NCBI GenBank assembly: GCA_037178855.1
Contig: JASJZC010000005.1
Span: 3,782,001 to 3,846,000 of the forward strand
Direction: 5' to 3'
Origin: Oscheius sp. JU75
Taxonomy: Eukaryota; Nematoda; Chromadorea; Rhabditida; Rhabditidae
DNA length: 64,000 nucleotides
Below the pieces are notes generated by a model, which was given only the letters and a program-made list of their open reading frames with translations, was not told where the DNA came from and made no database searches. Position numbers and translations under genes: made by a program. Shown here piece by piece: positions 24,577 through 36,861 of this stretch (the stretch's first letter is position 1; each line of letters begins with the position of its first letter).

Positions 24577-25136
24577 ATGTCGATGAAAGAGTGGCTGGGC
24601 ATCGACAAATTCCAGAAGCTTGGAAAGATCATCAAGCAGATGGGTGGAATCAAAGCTGCCGCCAAGAAGAGATATCTGTAAAATTCCAACAGAACTTCTA
24701 ACTTTTCGTTTGTTCAGGATGGACGTGACTCGCGTCGGAACTCTGGTCGGCGAAGACAAGTACGGTAACAAGTACTATGAAGACAACTCCTACTTCATGC
24801 CTCGTAACAGATGGGTCGAGTTCCCTGAAAAGGTCTGGCTCGACTATGATGCTTCCCAGATCCCACCAGAATGGCACTCGTTAGTTTTCACCTTTTGCTA
24901 GTCTAACGAATATACTTTTCAGGTGGATGCACCATATAACCGACCAGCCTCCTACGAAGCAGGAGCCGTTGACTCAGAAATGGTCTCTCGACCACCAGGA
25001 GAACGTCTCCATTTTCCCGTAATCCTCCTTGTTATACCCAAAAACCGGTATTTTTAGTGAGAAGAAGTACATCCCTTATTCGACAACTCGTACCAAGGTT
25101 ACCGGCTGGCAGCCTGGACAGAAGAGCAGCGAATAA
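24577..25136 (+). CDS. NADH:ubiquinone oxidoreductase subunit NDUFA12 (B17.2)
   Basis: Accessory subunit of mitochondrial respiratory complex I. The 140-150 residue protein begins [19 protein letters not shown] at an ATG directly behind TTTGCAG, a likely SL2-type acceptor. Diagnostic blocks are [55 protein letters not shown] and [16 protein letters not shown]. Three short introns interrupt it; the stop is TAA 25134-25136. I recall the p47 and NDUFA12 genes also being neighbours in C. elegans (Y94H6A), which would support conserved operon linkage; that is from memory. Confidence 0.94.
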
Positions 25137-25964
25137 TAGATTTTGTGTCGAGAATTGAATAGACGATGTCCCAAGTGTATAAAAGATTAGAGTAAAACTG
25201 TTCCTAAATACAAAGAGTAGGAATCACTTTTAATGGAGAGAGGGATTTCTTTTGAAAATCAATTATTCGTCTCGTTAATGAGGCACAACGGCAGAGATTA
25301 GTCACTTATTCAATTCCCTCGCCTGCTGAGATTAGCCTTCCTCTTCTATTCGCCTGTTTACAACATTTTCAGCTCTCCCGTATTGACGGCAGCTCCATTT
25401 TTCGTAGGTAATCGCAAAGTTCTGCCGGTTATTCTCTCCGAGAAGATTTTGCGTCAAATCGCCTTCGGAAAGTGGCCGTCTGGTCTAATCCCTGTTTATT
25501 CCAATCCACATCTGACATCAGTCTTCGAGCGCTCTCTTTTGACTCACTTGTTCTCTTGATCTTTTCGCCGTATCCATGTTCACCTGCCGATTCGAGCACA
25601 GGATTACGTATGTTAGGAAGCCGCGGCAGATTAATTGCACATTCAGATTTCCGAACCAGTTGGACAGCAGTCCCTTGAATTCTTGTTGACGTTATTTCTT
25701 TTCCTTTTCTATTTTGAGGAGTTTTGTCCGATTCTTCTTCTCCAAGATCGTCGAGATCATTTCGAAAGCTGCCCACGATTCAGTCCTGTTTCCTGTCGAT
25801 TCATTCCTCTAATTATCTCTCCTAAATAACAAACCATGTTTACGCCATCAGACTACTCACTCTTTGTATCTGTTCATCTCGTCCTAACTGAAAATTAGGG
25901 CTAAAATGTCACTGCCCAATCGTTTCTCCTCGACCTACTTTGGATCAATTAGACTCAGGTTCAG
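25137..25964. other. Intergenic, 3' UTR plus unresolved sequence
   Basis: About 830 bp between the NDUFA12 stop and the nuclear receptor start. The first part is presumably 3' UTR. A 115-codon charged minus-strand frame (25429-25776) has no intron and no recognisable domain. I do not call it a gene. Confidence 0.5.
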
Positions 25965-28323
25965 ATGATGTCTTCCATGCTGTCTCTCTTCCCATCAAGT
26001 TCTCAGATCAACTTGGCACTTTTGGATTTCGACCTACTCCCTACCAACTTGTCTCTCTTCTCTACTCCATCAACATCCCAAAGCATCCGACCAGCCTCGC
26101 CGGAAGATACCAAATGTGTAGTTGGACCCATGACCATCCAGGTAGTTCCATGTCTCTCGACATAGTTGTTTGGGCTTACTGATTCAGAGGAGACTTTGAT
26201 CTGTGGTTCTCTAATTGAGTCAGACTGAAAGAGCAAAGCCACATAATCTTAGAACGAGGGATATTTCAGGCACCTCCTGTACAACTGATTCGTACAAATC
26301 AACGTCGGTGTGCTGTCTGCCATGCTGGTTCAGCAGCTCCACATTACGGAGGCATTGTTTGTGGGTCAGTTTCATCTGTTAGGAAGTGTTTCGAAGCGTT
26401 GTTATGAGAAGATTAGGTGCGAATCGATGAGACAGGTGAAAAAAGAGACCGCGCGAAGGAATAAGAAGAAAAGGGATCTCAGAGTTATGTACCCGTTTTG
26501 ATATTAGTATCTGTTAGCAATGAGACCCATTAGGGTTACAAATAAGACAGATGTATGTGGTTTGTACTTGAACAGAGCACAGATTCGAGTAATATTTAAA
26601 GCCTGAGACGAAGACGATAGAAGAGACAATGGGCAGACCTCTGTTCTCATATAGAAGCACCGGATGCCCAAACAAACTATGTTTGGCTGGGTGATTGCGC
26701 TGATGGCGCATGCGCAAAGAAAGGAGATTTCCAACAGCATGATAATTCTAAAGATTCCTACTTCAGAGGATGCAAGATATACTTCGCGAGATGCATACAA
26801 AAACGTATATATTACGTTTGTGACAAGAACGGCAACTGCAAAATGACCCCAGGTACTGGTCATCTTAACGTGATGACTTTAGTTGTTCTAGGCAAACGGT
26901 CGAAATGTAGGGCCTGCCGATTCCAGCGATGTCTCAAAGCAAAAATGTGTCCTGAAGGTATTCCTTGAAACAACTAATTAACCAATTAAATCTCTCAGAG
27001 GTCGGTAAATTACGCGAAATGAAGATACCCGACTCTCTTCTGATTCCCAAGGAGGAAGGAGCTGTCGTCTCTTACTTCGATCATTCCGTTCTCCAAAATG
27101 TCAGTCACATTTCTATCAAGTGATCTCCGTTTTATTTATGGAACTTCTAAATCCGGAGCACGCGTTATAAGTCTTTTCGAAAAAAGAGTATTGTAGACCA
27201 TGAGTGACAGGAGGATCCGTCTCGAAAAACAGTTCCTCGGAGAATACCCCAGTACCAGTCACATTCGATCTGTCGTGCGGACATTCATCAATGTCGAAAG
27301 GTTCCCATTATTCTGTTCAGACTAGACCAAAATGCTCAGATCCTGTGACAACAATTCCTGTGCGTTTTCCTCGGAAAACACGTCTTGTTCGCTGGCAGTC
27401 TCCCTCTCTGATGCTCTTCGGAACCCAATGGTCGTTTGTGAACGGACGCCGGTAACCTAGCGGATAATTTGGTAATTGTAATCGTATTCAGATTCACTGG
27501 GAGAAAAGCCATTTGAACTCCTTGAACATGGATCCCAAAAGACTATTACAGAGCTACTGCCGTCTTCTCGTCCATTATCTAGAGTTCTTACAATCGGTAG
27601 AGGATCTTTATCAGATCAAAGAGAAGCACAGGGTAGAGATTGATGTTGAATAGGAATCCATATCTGTTCCAGCTGAATCTGATCTCCTCACGAATGTGTC
27701 CTGTTCTTCTTCTGACTCTCGCGTATAACAGCCACAAATACGAGAGTAAAGGTGTTCTTCTGGATGGCTACGAGATCCGGTCTGATAATCAGTGAGTTGT
27801 ATTCTTTTCAGAGGTTGTAGAGCATCTGTATATGAAAATAACTTCCAGATCGCCAAAGCTTATCAGACGATTTGTGGAGGCAGTGAAGAGTCAGTTGATT
27901 CAAAAAGTGAAGCAACTGGATATGACACATGAAGAATATATCCTGATCAAACTAATAACTATCTTTACGCTGGGTATTTCTATACCGTCTTTTTTCCCGA
28001 AACGATTCATTCAGCTGCTCCATTAAGCTGTGAAGACGCAGAAGCCTCCGTCAGGACCATTCGGTTCAAACACGAGCGTTTTTTGACCTCGTACATTCGA
28101 GACGCATTTCCTGACTGGGATAACGAGAAGATCTTCGTCCGCGTGAAAAACATGATTGAACTAGTCAACACTCTCTCTGTAAGTTTCGTTCAGTATGCAG
28201 TAGTGGTGTTTTCAGAAACTGTCGCAGGTTCCTCTTCTGGTTATTGTTTTGGCCGTCAGTTTGAACATAGGACAACTTCGGGGACAGTTGACATACGATC
28301 TGCACATCCGAAGATACGATTAG
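25965..28323 (+). CDS. Divergent nuclear hormone receptor
   Basis: Ligand-regulated transcription factor family, acting in the nucleus. The start is ATG 25965 behind GGTTCAG. The DNA-binding domain is assembled from three exons: [19 protein letters not shown], then, across a 400-nt intron (about 26360-26764), [20 protein letters not shown] with GNCKMTP, then [19 protein letters not shown]. All eight zinc Cys are present (C-x2-C-x13-C-x2-C and C-x5-C-x9-C-x2-C). The usual FFRR after the P-box is replaced by YFARC. The ligand-binding region gives [48 protein letters not shown] and [19 protein letters not shown]. The stop is TAG 28321-28323. No ortholog is assigned; it looks like the lineage-expanded nematode receptor class. 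Confidence 0.82.
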
Positions 28324-28530
28324 GTGATTCCAATGTTAGATCTATTCCTCCAATAAACTGGCAACAATGGCATAAACCTATGACTAAAAAAGGCCATCGT
28401 CTTGGGATGTAATTGTAACCGAGAGCTCGAAGATGAAGAGAACCAGCAAGTTGATGTTGTTTTTTGGATAACAACAAGAGAAAAGAGGTAATATAGCAGT
28501 TTATTCCCCAAAAAAAAAAAAAAACAAAAG

Positions 28531-29030
28531 TTACTTCTTGATGTCAAAGTATGCAGAGAGAACAGCCTTGCCCTGTTTCTCATTTCTCCAGCTCTTGACG
28601 ACAGCGGCTGAGCAACCGACGACCTTTGCTCTTTGTCATACTTGCACAGTCCGCACCATTCTCCGATGAGCTTCTTGTCGGCAATCTTGATCAATGGAAT
28701 GTCGTGCTCGTTACAGAGAGCTTGACGTACAAAGACTTTTCGCAGTCCTCGGCCAGGACGCAAAAGTGAGCCTCACACCTGAAAATAAATGTTAGCTTCC
28801 TTTGGCACCTCAGATTCTTTATGCACGAATAGAGATGTGGCAAGTCGGCTGCTGCTCTTGCACACGACAGGTGGAGAATGAGGCAATAGGTTACCCGATA
28901 CTCCGTTTTTGTATGCTACTACGGAAAAATGTCGTCCCATCTCTTGTACAAAAAACGTTAACTCACTTGTCGGGAGCCTTGGCGGCTTCATGAAGACTCC
29001 GGGCGAGTCCGTCGGCATAGTGAGCAGTTT
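28531..29030 (-). pseudogene. Ribosomal protein eS12 pseudogene
   Basis: Reads as eS12, a small ribosomal subunit protein, but broken. The 5' piece DGLARSLHEAAKAPDK is followed by an intron (GTGAGTTAACG ... TATTTTCAG) and [21 protein letters not shown] frameshift then occurs where about 10 nt (family residues around VEA) are missing, with GCTC microhomology. Reading resumes in another frame: [20 protein letters not shown] and [11 protein letters not shown] second loss of about 10 nt precedes [18 protein letters not shown] and AYFDIKK-stop (28531-28533). The first 25 or so residues and their start codon are not found upstream. The retained intron and lack of a poly(A) tail point to a duplicated rather than processed copy. 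A working copy must lie elsewhere. Confidence 0.85.
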
Positions 29031-30061
29031 CCAAATACGATATTTTTATCGAGAAATAAGAAAAACGGGATTGTATAGAAATGGGGAGTTTAGAGGAGAG
29101 CTGAAAATGACACAATTGAACTGGACGGGTTTACGGTAGTTTACGTACTGGAAGTTGGTGCGCGACGAGCTCTCAAAAGCCGCGAAGAAATCAAATTAAA
29201 AATCAGCTTTCTCTGTTTCTAGTTTTCACTCCTCTTGTCGTTTTTTTTTCATTTTACATTTAATATTGTTTTTCTATTTGCTATTGTGAAACAGAAGCAA
29301 CAACTTTCTGCAAGTCATTGTGCTGTTCACTAAATTCCATGGCCGAAACACTTATTTTTTGCGGCTTTTCTTTCACTTCATTTCCACAATTTGTTTTAAC
29401 AAATATTCTTAATTATTTCGGCTCTGAACTAACCTAGAGGACTCTAAATAAGTAGGGGACCCAAAGGTGCGGGAAATTCTAAACCTGCCAAAAAAGAAGA
29501 AGGGGTCTCTTGGGTCGCTATAAAACGCAGCATGAAGAAGTACGAGGTGTATGCTGAGCGTGTCTTCGTGGATAACCGACTATCTCCTTCGCCGGTACCA
29601 TCTCTTTTAAGCTGATCGCTTGTTGATAGAGATGGAATGGGAGTGACCTGCACGCTAGAAAGACTTCTAAGCTATCAGAAATGTTTCTGTCTTCGTCCCG
29701 AACTCTCTCTTTCCTACTACAATTTCCCACTGAATTGAAATTGTCCCTTTACTTGAACCCTGCGTTGTGTTTTGGGTCACTGTGTCGTTTGAGTTTTAGT
29801 ATTCGTGTGGTTTTCTCTTTCCTCTTCTGTTTCAAGTCTGCTCATTGACTAACCTTTTTATCCAAGTAATGTTTCATAACTGCTTCTCAGTTATCTAAAT
29901 GTAGTCACATTTTTTTTAGAATCCCCTCCTTTTCTCGAGTCCCCTTCATTTTTCCGGAATTTTAGAACTCCCAACTTTTTTTTTTTTTTTTTAGAATTTT
30001 TTTAAAGTAAGTCCAGAGTTATCGTTTGTTTAACTATTTGTGTGATCCTGGATTTTCAGGA
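29031..30061. other. Intergenic, AT-rich, no gene seen
   Basis: About 1.0 kb with long T runs (for example near 29976-30002). Only short open frames occur, none recognisable. It probably holds the promoter or outron of the downstream plus-strand gene, whose acceptor GGATTTTCAG ends at 30059. Confidence 0.5.
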
Positions 30062-31067
30062 ATGATAAAACGATCGAGGAAACAGCGCAGCTTTTTGGAG
30101 GATCCAGAAGTGAAGCTCCTTGAGGCGGCAGCCAAAAACGCCGAGCAAGAAATACTCAAACTTCCGTCTCTTCTGGAAGGACAGGAAAACAATTTGTTTC
30201 TGAATCAGGCCGAGGTAATGTTATTCTTCCGGATTTGTACAAAGTTGAATCGATAGGAATTAGCCGTCATTGAGCAGCAACACATTTTTGATGCGACTGA
30301 ACACTTGCTTTCTATCTGCAGGGCCAAACTAAGGCTGCTCGATTCAAAGGTTTTTTGAATGTATTTTCTATTTAATTCCGACTTTAGGTCAAATTGATCG
30401 AAGAAAAAGAACGACTGCCAACCTCGAACATCTTCTCAGAAAAGACTGAGACTATTGGAAAAGAGATGAACGGTGAGAAACTTTTATTTACTATCAAATA
30501 ATACTTTGCGTTTAGACATTCGCAAAAAGCTGCTCCAGAAAGATCTCGGCTTTCTCCACACTACCCAAAGTCATGTCGAAGATACGACGGGTGAGTTCTT
30601 CTCTTCGCTAATGCTTCTACCTCAACATCCTAATTTAGATAAGGAAAACGACAGAGCTAAAAACGTGTTGCAAAGTGGAGGTAGCTCTCTAGACGGAAGT
30701 TTCACACAGACTGGAGTAACTTACGAGGAGATCATGCGTATTCTTTTGTCTTGTTTGCCAATACTTTCCGATTTCAGGTCCTAAATATGTGACTGGCAGA
30801 ATTCCTCAACCGAACTTCGACGCTACTCTTGATTTTGAGAGCGAGGTGAAATATTTTCTTTTTCCTAGTAATTCTCTTTTTCAGAAGACCCGAATCGATA
30901 TTTATACACCGGCCAGACCCCCTCCATTCGTTCTTCCAGCGCGACAGACACCGAGTTTGGGCCCAATTCCGACAAGTACTCCTCGCGCATACAATCCTCG
31001 TGGTCCACAAGTACCTCCACGTCCTGTGTTTAGCTCCATGTACGGCTTACAGCTCAATCCAAACTAA
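30062..31067 (+). CDS. Unrecognised coiled-coil protein with Pro-rich tail
   Basis: Not recognised. ATG 30062 lies 2 nt behind GGATTTTCAG. Six or so exons join to about 250 residues. The N-terminal half is helical and charged with heptad-like spacing: MIKRSRKQRSFLEDPEVKLL, ATEHLLSICRAKLRLLDSKV, IGKEMNDIRKKLLQKDLGFL. A middle segment contains DKENDRAKNVLQSGGSSLDG and YEEIMRSPKYVTGRIPQPNF. The tail is rich in Pro (PARPPPFVLPARQTPSLGPI, PRGPQVPPRPV). There is no signal peptide or membrane segment, suggesting a cytosolic or nuclear scaffold-type protein. It could be a fast-evolving subunit of a known complex. Confidence 0.7.
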
Positions 31068-34000
31068 ATAGAACTTGTCATATTCGTTTCGCATTTGTAC
31101 TCTTGATTCCCAATAAACTCATTTTGCTTTACTTTTACTGATATTCCGTAAAGTAACGAAAGAACTGAAATTCGAGAAACATTTATGAAGTCTCCGGGTT
31201 CTAGTTAGTGGGCAGGCAGTTGGTGATTTCTGATCAATCTGCTTCTTGTTACAGCATCATTTGACGCTGATTGATGCCTGGGATTCGCCACCTTTTGCCT
31301 CCACTTCAAGTCCCTTTTTCCTTAGCTGACAGCTGACTCGTCACCTTCAAAATGATCCAGATCAAAGGATTGATTTGAAAGACTTTTACATGGGGTTATG
31401 ACAGCCATTTGAAAGATCTGAACCACACGTTGGCTGGAAACTGGTCCAAATATAGTGACGCGACTCGGCGAAGAACTCTGACTAATCGCAACTTGATCTT
31501 ATACAGTCAGTTTGATCTTTGATACAGTGGCTCTCTTGCATAATCTGCCCTATTGACCGAGACCGCAGACTCACTCGATCTGCCTTTGATCGATTCGAAA
31601 GTCATCATTCAGTGATTTCACAGTACAGATCGGGCACTTTGAACTTGGGAGTCTTGAATGTGTGAATTATGGTGTCGCTACAAAACACCTGGAGCGGACA
31701 GCATGGTCTTTCGAACGGTTCCAGTTGGCATACAAGTCAACAAGTTTCCACTTTGTACTCTCTCCGGTATTTTCTGCAGAGTCAGGAACCCAAAATTCTT
31801 TTATCAGATCCTGACGCAGGTTGTCGATCGTAAAGGGCACGGGTGCTCCCGGAAGGCTCAAAGCGCCTGTCTCCAGTCGTAAAGTCAGCCAGGGTACTTG
31901 TAAATCCGTATGGGTGGTCCCCTCATAGCATTTCAATCTCACCAAGAGGACTTCTTTTCTCCAGAAAATCATGCAACTCATACTTTTTCGAATAGTACGA
32001 CTGCCGTATATCTCTGAGGAAAAAACGATTTTGCAGTGCCTGAAAGATCGAGGTGAAGAGTAAAGTGTATAGTGCTGGGAGTCCCAGTATTTTTGTAAGA
32101 TTCCCAGACAGAGGCGTAGACAGTCTCTTTGTCCCTCGCCAGCTGCGTTTTGCAGCCAGATCTACTCTGGCCGGTCCTGACGTGCTGTTTGCTGTGGGCG
32201 TCACGTGTTCAGGGGTTTTTATCCGTTCGCCGCTTCGTTTTCGCAACATTGGCGAGGATCGAGACAAAGAGTTCGTCCCGAGTATCGAATCGAAAAGAGG
32301 ACAAGTCTGGTTCCCCCGCCAGACAGCCAGACATTTCGACCCGGGTGGTCTGTCCTTCTCTCAGAGGTCACCCCTTCTCCTATTTAATTGGATACAAACT
32401 GTTCAAGTTCTTCTGACCTGGGGATCGTAAACTCTCACTGTCAGACCCCTCTTTCGGATCATGTTGCACAGTAAAAGCGATAACAACCACGCGCCTCTCT
32501 GACGTCACGAAACGTCCTCCGGAATATACTACGACTGCAGCCGGCTCCAATGACGTCAATCAGTGGTGGGTCATGCAGACATTTTGCAGGGGAGGCTACA
32601 GTACTCTGTGATCAGACAATAAATAGTCTGCAGACAGTTCCTATATTTGCAGCGCCATTCCACGAATCATTTCTCGCCATTCATACAGATAGTCTTTTCG
32701 TTATTCTCTTCTTCTCTCTTCTCTTGCAAATCTCATGATTTGGGAAAGACTGGCTGACTGCCAGTAGTGTACAGCAGGGAGTCTCCGTTACAAGGAGTTG
32801 CCGCTAGAGCTGGCTGTAATGTGCATATGAGATCTTTGTTCAGTTGGCCGTCTGCCAACAGTTGTCTCTTCGCTAAAGAAAGCTCGCGGGCCAAACTGAC
32901 TGATTCCTTCGGGCTAAACATTTCTGGATGAATGAGTAAGGAAAGGAGTCACCTGGTTGACTCAGTTTCTTTGATGTTGGCGCCTTCGGTTCCTGGTTTA
33001 CAGCAGGTTCAGTGTGAGCCCGCTTCTTTTCTCCCTAATTTATGACACTTCCCCCGACTCGTCCAATCGCACTGTTGTTGCCGTTTTTTGTCCGTTTCCG
33101 GTAGCAGCTGGAGCTGGATCATAGTCTGTGTGGCAATTACGAATTCGAGCCAATGGCAATCCGAATGGCCCACTGAATTGACGGGAGGACAGACTACAAA
33201 CTTTCTCTCGTGGAGGGTCATTACTGCGAGTGTTCTTTTGATCCGAACCGCCTCCTCCGTCTTCTCGGAATGTGTTCGCTCCTGACTCATCAAAGACTTT
33301 TACTATGTCTTTTTGCACATGTGACTCGCATCTGCTGATGCAGCTCTACAAACGGGAAACTGTCGAAAGTTGAAAACAGCTCGAGCCGATCAATGAGCAT
33401 GCCAAAACAAAGATATGCATACTTGGTCCCTTGAAGAGAACGAGCTAAATATTGCTCAGATTTCCGCTGTTTACGAGAGGTCACTCCTCCGGGAGCTTCT
33501 CTTTGGAAATAAGCCAGGCCACGTCATTCCAATTCGAGCATCAGCGGTGACGCTGTTATGAAACAGCAGGGCACGGGACAGGAAGTGAGCAGGCGCAAAT
33601 AGACTCACCCAAGTAATTGATGAATGAACAGGATCAAACATTCGATCATTGTTGATTCCCACCAGGATTTCCATAAGAAATACTGTATAATTCTGTTGTT
33701 GTGACCACCGATTCTCGTTTCATTGTCAGGATGTCTTTCGACCAGCTATCCCTTCAGAACTCGAATCCCTATCTATGCGTCGCAATCGTCCATTCCTTTT
33801 TTGGTTCAGGTCCACGTGCACCACGACCGTCTTTGTTAACCTTATCGCTCTCTTCTGGCGCCTGGGGGTTGATCGCATGAAGCACACGTGATAGCACCAT
33901 CCATACAATCCTCGGACTGCGTGTGAAAATAGTCGTTGTGTATCAATCAGTCGAACAGCCGTAAAGCCACTCTTCCTCCGATTTATGAGAGCAGACGCGG

Positions 34001-36861
34001 GAAAAGAGCTCTCATTTGGGATATTACTCGGCTAATTCGGATGGTCCACCTGTCTCTAATCCGAGTAGCCCGACCCTTTGATAGACTGGCAGATGAGGAG
34101 GCCTGATAACGTCGCTATTCGGAGGAAGAGGCAAGGTCGTATTCAGAATGATCTCCATCAGAATGCCATGTTCTGCCTATTTGATCATCCCGCTACAAGC
34201 GCTCTCTGTACAAACCCACACTCAGCGTGTACTCAGCTGACTTTCCTCTTTCCCGTACAGTTACTTCCGGACAGTGGCTCCCGGCTTGCAGGCGCCTTCT
34301 TATCGTGGCGGGACCCTCGTCACTTTTATAACAATAGAAACCAGCAAAAGCCACCGATTGCCCAGACTGAACATGAGGTCTTGCAGAGAAAGTAGCGAGA
34401 AGTGTGGTGACAGGGATAGAGTCTGCTCGAGAGACTGACGTTCAGTTGGAATTGGCAGTTATGGTTGACTATCAAACTGCTTCCTGGCGCCAACGATCCC
34501 CTTTAAAAGAGCATGTGCTGTGAGTCTGGATGCAATTGTTCCGTTGTTTTGAATCTCACGTGGATGTCCTGTTCAAACAGGAGTCGATCCCAAGTTTCTT
34601 TGGCCGCAATTGGTATGGAATCTCTCGCCTTTAGCGCTGACCTCCATGTGCGCGACAGCCTCGCATTCCTTGGATGTTTTTTGATGATCCAATTGTTCGA
34701 TACGTTAACCAGTGCCAGGAACCCTAAGCTGGAGTCTTTCGCAACTCTTCGCAACGTGGTGCTGCCCTTGGTGAACGCCAGACTCTTTGTTCGGCCGACA
34801 CTTCGAAAAGAGACGAAAGTGAGAAAACAACAGCAATGTGCTGAAGGGAAAACAAACATTCCTTTCGATAGGGTTCTATTAGGACAGTTCGCAAAACGGG
34901 TTCATTTCCGCGGATCACAAATCGCTGAAAGATCTAAGTTCTCGAGCTGTACATTCTCTTATCTTCACGTTGTTGGGAGAACCCCTTCCCTTTCTTATTA
35001 GTCGCTTGTTTTGAAGACTCTGGCATCTGACAAATTTCACGAATTACGTGATTGTTATTGTCCGTTTAGGGCTTCGTTTACACTTTCTCGCGCAACCTGC
35101 TGCCTTTCCTTCGCTCTCTTTTTTCCGACTTGTCAGTTGTTGCGTTCCGCAATTCATTTGTTTCCCCGAATCCCTTCCTCCCGGGCTTATCGTAATATGA
35201 AACACTTGAAAATCTGTTAGTCTCGGTGAGCCCAAGCGCTAATTGAATATCAGCCACTGTAGACATGACCACGCTACGTTGCTCACATTGCGTGGTCGAA
35301 TTAACGGAGCACCTGGGAAGCAGCTGTAGTACTGCCTTTTATAGAAAGAGTCACGCGGCGGCTCTGATCCATTTCTCGGCTCAGCTTGTTTCCAAACAGA
35401 CTCCAAACAGACAAAAAAGAGAGCGTCGTTAACGAAGAGGAACATGTGATGCGCGGAGACACAGGTTCGTGGAAAAGAACTTCAATGGAATGTAGCCCTA
35501 AGGCGAACACTGACTCACTTTTTGACAGTTTAGTCAACTCAAACAATGGCCCCCTCAAGTTCACGTCGGGACGATTGACCTGACTGACGGACTGACCGAC
35601 GCAATGTTGGGGTCATCGAGTCAGCTGATCCACCTCTAGCAGAGGTGCTAGTAGTGTACAGATCTTTGACACAGCGAGGCTGGAAATATTATCACAGCTC
35701 CTTATGGCTTCCGGCTGACTGGCTTCGCACCCTCAACTCTTTTTCTGTCCTCCCGTTCCGTCAACACTGAGTCAGCTGGTACAGACGATAGTCAGAGACT
35801 CGCGCGGGAAAAGAGAGAACCTACCTCCCGGTGCCGGGCACGCGCAAGACATTTCATTAGATAAGAGGAGAGTTATTGCCTGTCGACAGGGTACAGGCTC
35901 TGTCCAAGGCCTTTTCCTCCTCCAGGTCCGTAACAGACGCGCGTGACCGCCCCCGATAAGGCTCTTGTAAGCCGAGCACATTAGTTGCTTGTTTGTCGAT
36001 GACCTCTTCTGTCTTCGGATGAGCTCCCCCTTCCCCCGTCCAACGTCATTCTCGACGTGTTGATCAGCTGTGTCGTTCCCCGCCCAAAAGCGCATGTGAT
36101 CTACTTGGGCTTCCAGTTCTTCTCCGGGTTCGCCGCATTCCATTCCCTCGACCCACTTTCTCATTCCTTTTGATAGAGAATTGTAAGTCTAGGATGATTT
36201 CAATAGAATGAGAGTCTCGTGAGAACCCTTCCGGCAAGCAGGCCTTTATCATACTTTGCTACACTTGCACCTCGAGACCCTCATGTGACATAGTTCCTGG
36301 TGGCGGGAAAACCCGTCCATCGCCTGATGTCAGCCGTGTGATTTTCCTCTGTATTAGTTGGCTGCTCGGGAAAGCCCTTGCCTGGCACGGCGTTCTTTTC
36401 CCGCCGGTTACAGTCTTCACAAGGTCGTGACCAACTGTCTCTCTTCTGCAGTCTCTCTGCCCCGTGTCTGGTCTCTCCTCTTTGCGCAAGCTCTCTCCAT
36501 CCTCACATGGTTGGCGACTCGCCAAGTCCCGCCTTCCCCCGTCTGCACTTTCTGTCCAGCGTTCCTCCCACCCCTCTCTCGCTCACTCTGCTACGACCAG
36601 CCACCTGAACGGCTGACTCGTTTTTCACTTATGATCAGCTTGGCTTCGAGCCAAGTCGGGTCTCAGGATGGGCGTGGCCTTGTCCCATGACGTGGGAGGA
36701 TCCGCCCATACCGCCCATTTCTCCAAGTGTGTTCCGTTCTGCATACTCTTTTTGCAAAGCAGCTGACTCACATTACTCTTTTCAGCATTTCTTCCGACAA
36801 CTCATCCAGTCCAGGAAGACGACTCGAATTACTCTGGTCTGCCTTTACCGACCGTGTTAAA
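31068..36861. promoter_or_regulatory. Large gene-poor region upstream of the Pim-like kinase
   Basis: Nearly 5.8 kb without a convincing gene, by far the largest such stretch in the window and with higher GC than neighbouring introns. Open frames up to 162 codons occur on both strands (for example plus 34513-35001 and minus 31667-31981). They overlap each other antisense and match nothing I recognise. The region contains clustered CAGCTG E-boxes, GCGGGAAA E2F-like sites and two TGACGTCA palindromes. I interpret it as the distal and proximal regulatory region, perhaps with 5' UTR exons, of the kinase at 36862. Confidence 0.45.

Noticed and set aside
25429..25776. 115-codon minus-strand frame downstream of NDUFA12
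   Set aside because: Charged low-information sequence, no intron, no recognised domain, no acceptor at the start; likely chance.
26359..26503. Apparent frameshift and stop in the nuclear receptor zinc finger after HYGGIVCG
   Set aside because: Explained by a 400-nt intron ending at CTACTTCAG; splicing gives an intact finger with all zinc ligands.
34513..35001. 162-codon plus-strand frame, the longest in the gene-poor region
   Set aside because: It overlaps a 118-codon antisense frame, has mixed composition and no recognisable motif; not enough to call a gene.
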